Positions 63,673 through 64,000 of a stretch of DNA of 64,000 bases are shown here, piece after piece. The stretch's first letter is position 1; each line of letters opens with the position of its first letter. The stretch covers positions 806,001 through 870,000 of the forward strand of contig NZ_ATSX01000001.1 of assembly GCF_000527695.1 (NCBI RefSeq), given 5' to 3'. Source of the stretch: Commensalibacter papalotli (ex Servin-Garciduenas et al. 2014) (GTDB lineage: Bacteria > Pseudomonadota > Alphaproteobacteria > Acetobacterales > Acetobacteraceae). The notes under the pieces are model-generated. The model saw only the letters and a list, made by a program, of their open reading frames with translations, did not search any database and was not told the origin of the DNA. The translations under genes and the position numbers were made by a program.

Positions 63673-64000
63673 TTATGGGAAAAGACCTCTGGCTTGCTTA
63701 GCAAGATGAACACGTTTTAACCCTGCACATGTAGCAGCCATACGATTGCTTACTTTTAATTCTTTGGCACTTTTAACAGTGTCATAGAATCCCTTATCCA
63801 TGATTTTTTTCATACGACTGATAATTTCTTCTTCTTCCCAGAAGAATTGTTGTAAATCTTGAACCCATTCAAAGTAACTGACGGTTACACCGCCAGAGTT
63901 ACATAGAATATCAGGAATGATGAAAATTTCTGGACGTTTTGCAAATACAGCATCTGCTTCTAATGTTGTTGGGCCATTCGCTGCTTCTGCTATAATTCTG
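63673..64000 (-). CDS. Glutamate dehydrogenase, C-terminal part (gene runs off the window)
   Basis: Only about 108 C-terminal residues are present. [19 protein letters not shown], then [20 protein letters not shown] and the helical end [13 protein letters not shown], are the standard C-terminal signature of the glutamate dehydrogenase family, which interconverts glutamate and 2-oxoglutarate with ammonium. Cofactor type cannot be told from this part. Convergent with the carboxylesterase. Confidence 0.88.
   Translation of the reverse strand, partial: RIIAEAANGPTTLEADAVFAKRPEIFIIPDILCNSGGVTVSYFEWVQDLQQFFWEEEEIISRMKKIMDKGFYDTVKSAKELKVSNRMAATCAGLKRVHLAKQARGLFP

Overview
The window looks like the chromosome of an AT-rich acetic acid bacterium (Acetobacteraceae, Alphaproteobacteria). 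Commensalibacter, an insect-gut genus of low GC content, is my best guess; this is an inference from gene content and base composition, since no rRNA is present. Supporting signs are an NAD-type isocitrate dehydrogenase, a Hint_2-like protein, a TTG/GTG/ATG start mix with AT-rich spacers, and the housekeeping neighbourhoods Ppx/GppA-rlmE-guaB and aroE-coaE-dnaQ.

Layout. 1-4444: biotin synthesis. bioF, a BioH-like esterase and a fused bioC-bioD gene overlap on the minus strand and diverge from bioA. 4449-11159: a lipoprotein, pgsA, uvrC, xthA, an orphan OmpR-type regulator and a CPA1 Na+/H+ antiporter. 11185-34281: a 23.1-kb remnant of a contractile-tail prophage integrated in the 3' end of rsmB, bounded by a 16-bp direct repeat. 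The left junction still encodes the original RsmB C-terminus, which proves the insertion point. 34260-46797, mostly minus strand: rsmB, guaB, rlmE, ppx/gppA, tRNA-Gln(CTG), a Nudix protein, prfC, rpsD, a Hint-remnant protein, an HdeD-like protein, trmJ and cysS. 46904-64000: a MATE exporter, an LpxR-like lipid A deacylase, dnaQ-coaE-aroE-N-formylglutamate amidohydrolase, a RadC homologue without its metal site, then uvrD-prmA-GNAT-aminopeptidase P, isocitrate dehydrogenase, a DoxX-like membrane protein, a pair of coiled-coil lipoproteins, a type B carboxylesterase and the end of a glutamate dehydrogenase.

The prophage is the unusual part. A deletion has fused the middle of a frameshifted tyrosine integrase to the C-terminal half of a tape-measure/tail-lysozyme gene, and no terminase, portal, capsid, sheath or tube gene is visible. 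What remains is baseplate, tail fibres, lysis genes and cargo: a CotH-type kinase in the tail operon, a large two-repeat phosphatidylinositol-phospholipase-C-like protein beside the endolysin, a secreted cysteine-containing small protein, a divergent pair of Arc-like repressors around a perfect inverted repeat, and a three-gene cassette (15134-18091) of a DUF262 ParB-like protein, a DUF3696-type AAA ATPase and a protein ending in an HDR motif. The cassette has its own -10-like element and tight translational coupling, and is best explained as an anti-phage defence system. Next to it lies a sequence resembling the right end/omega-RNA scaffold of an IS200/IS605 transposon.
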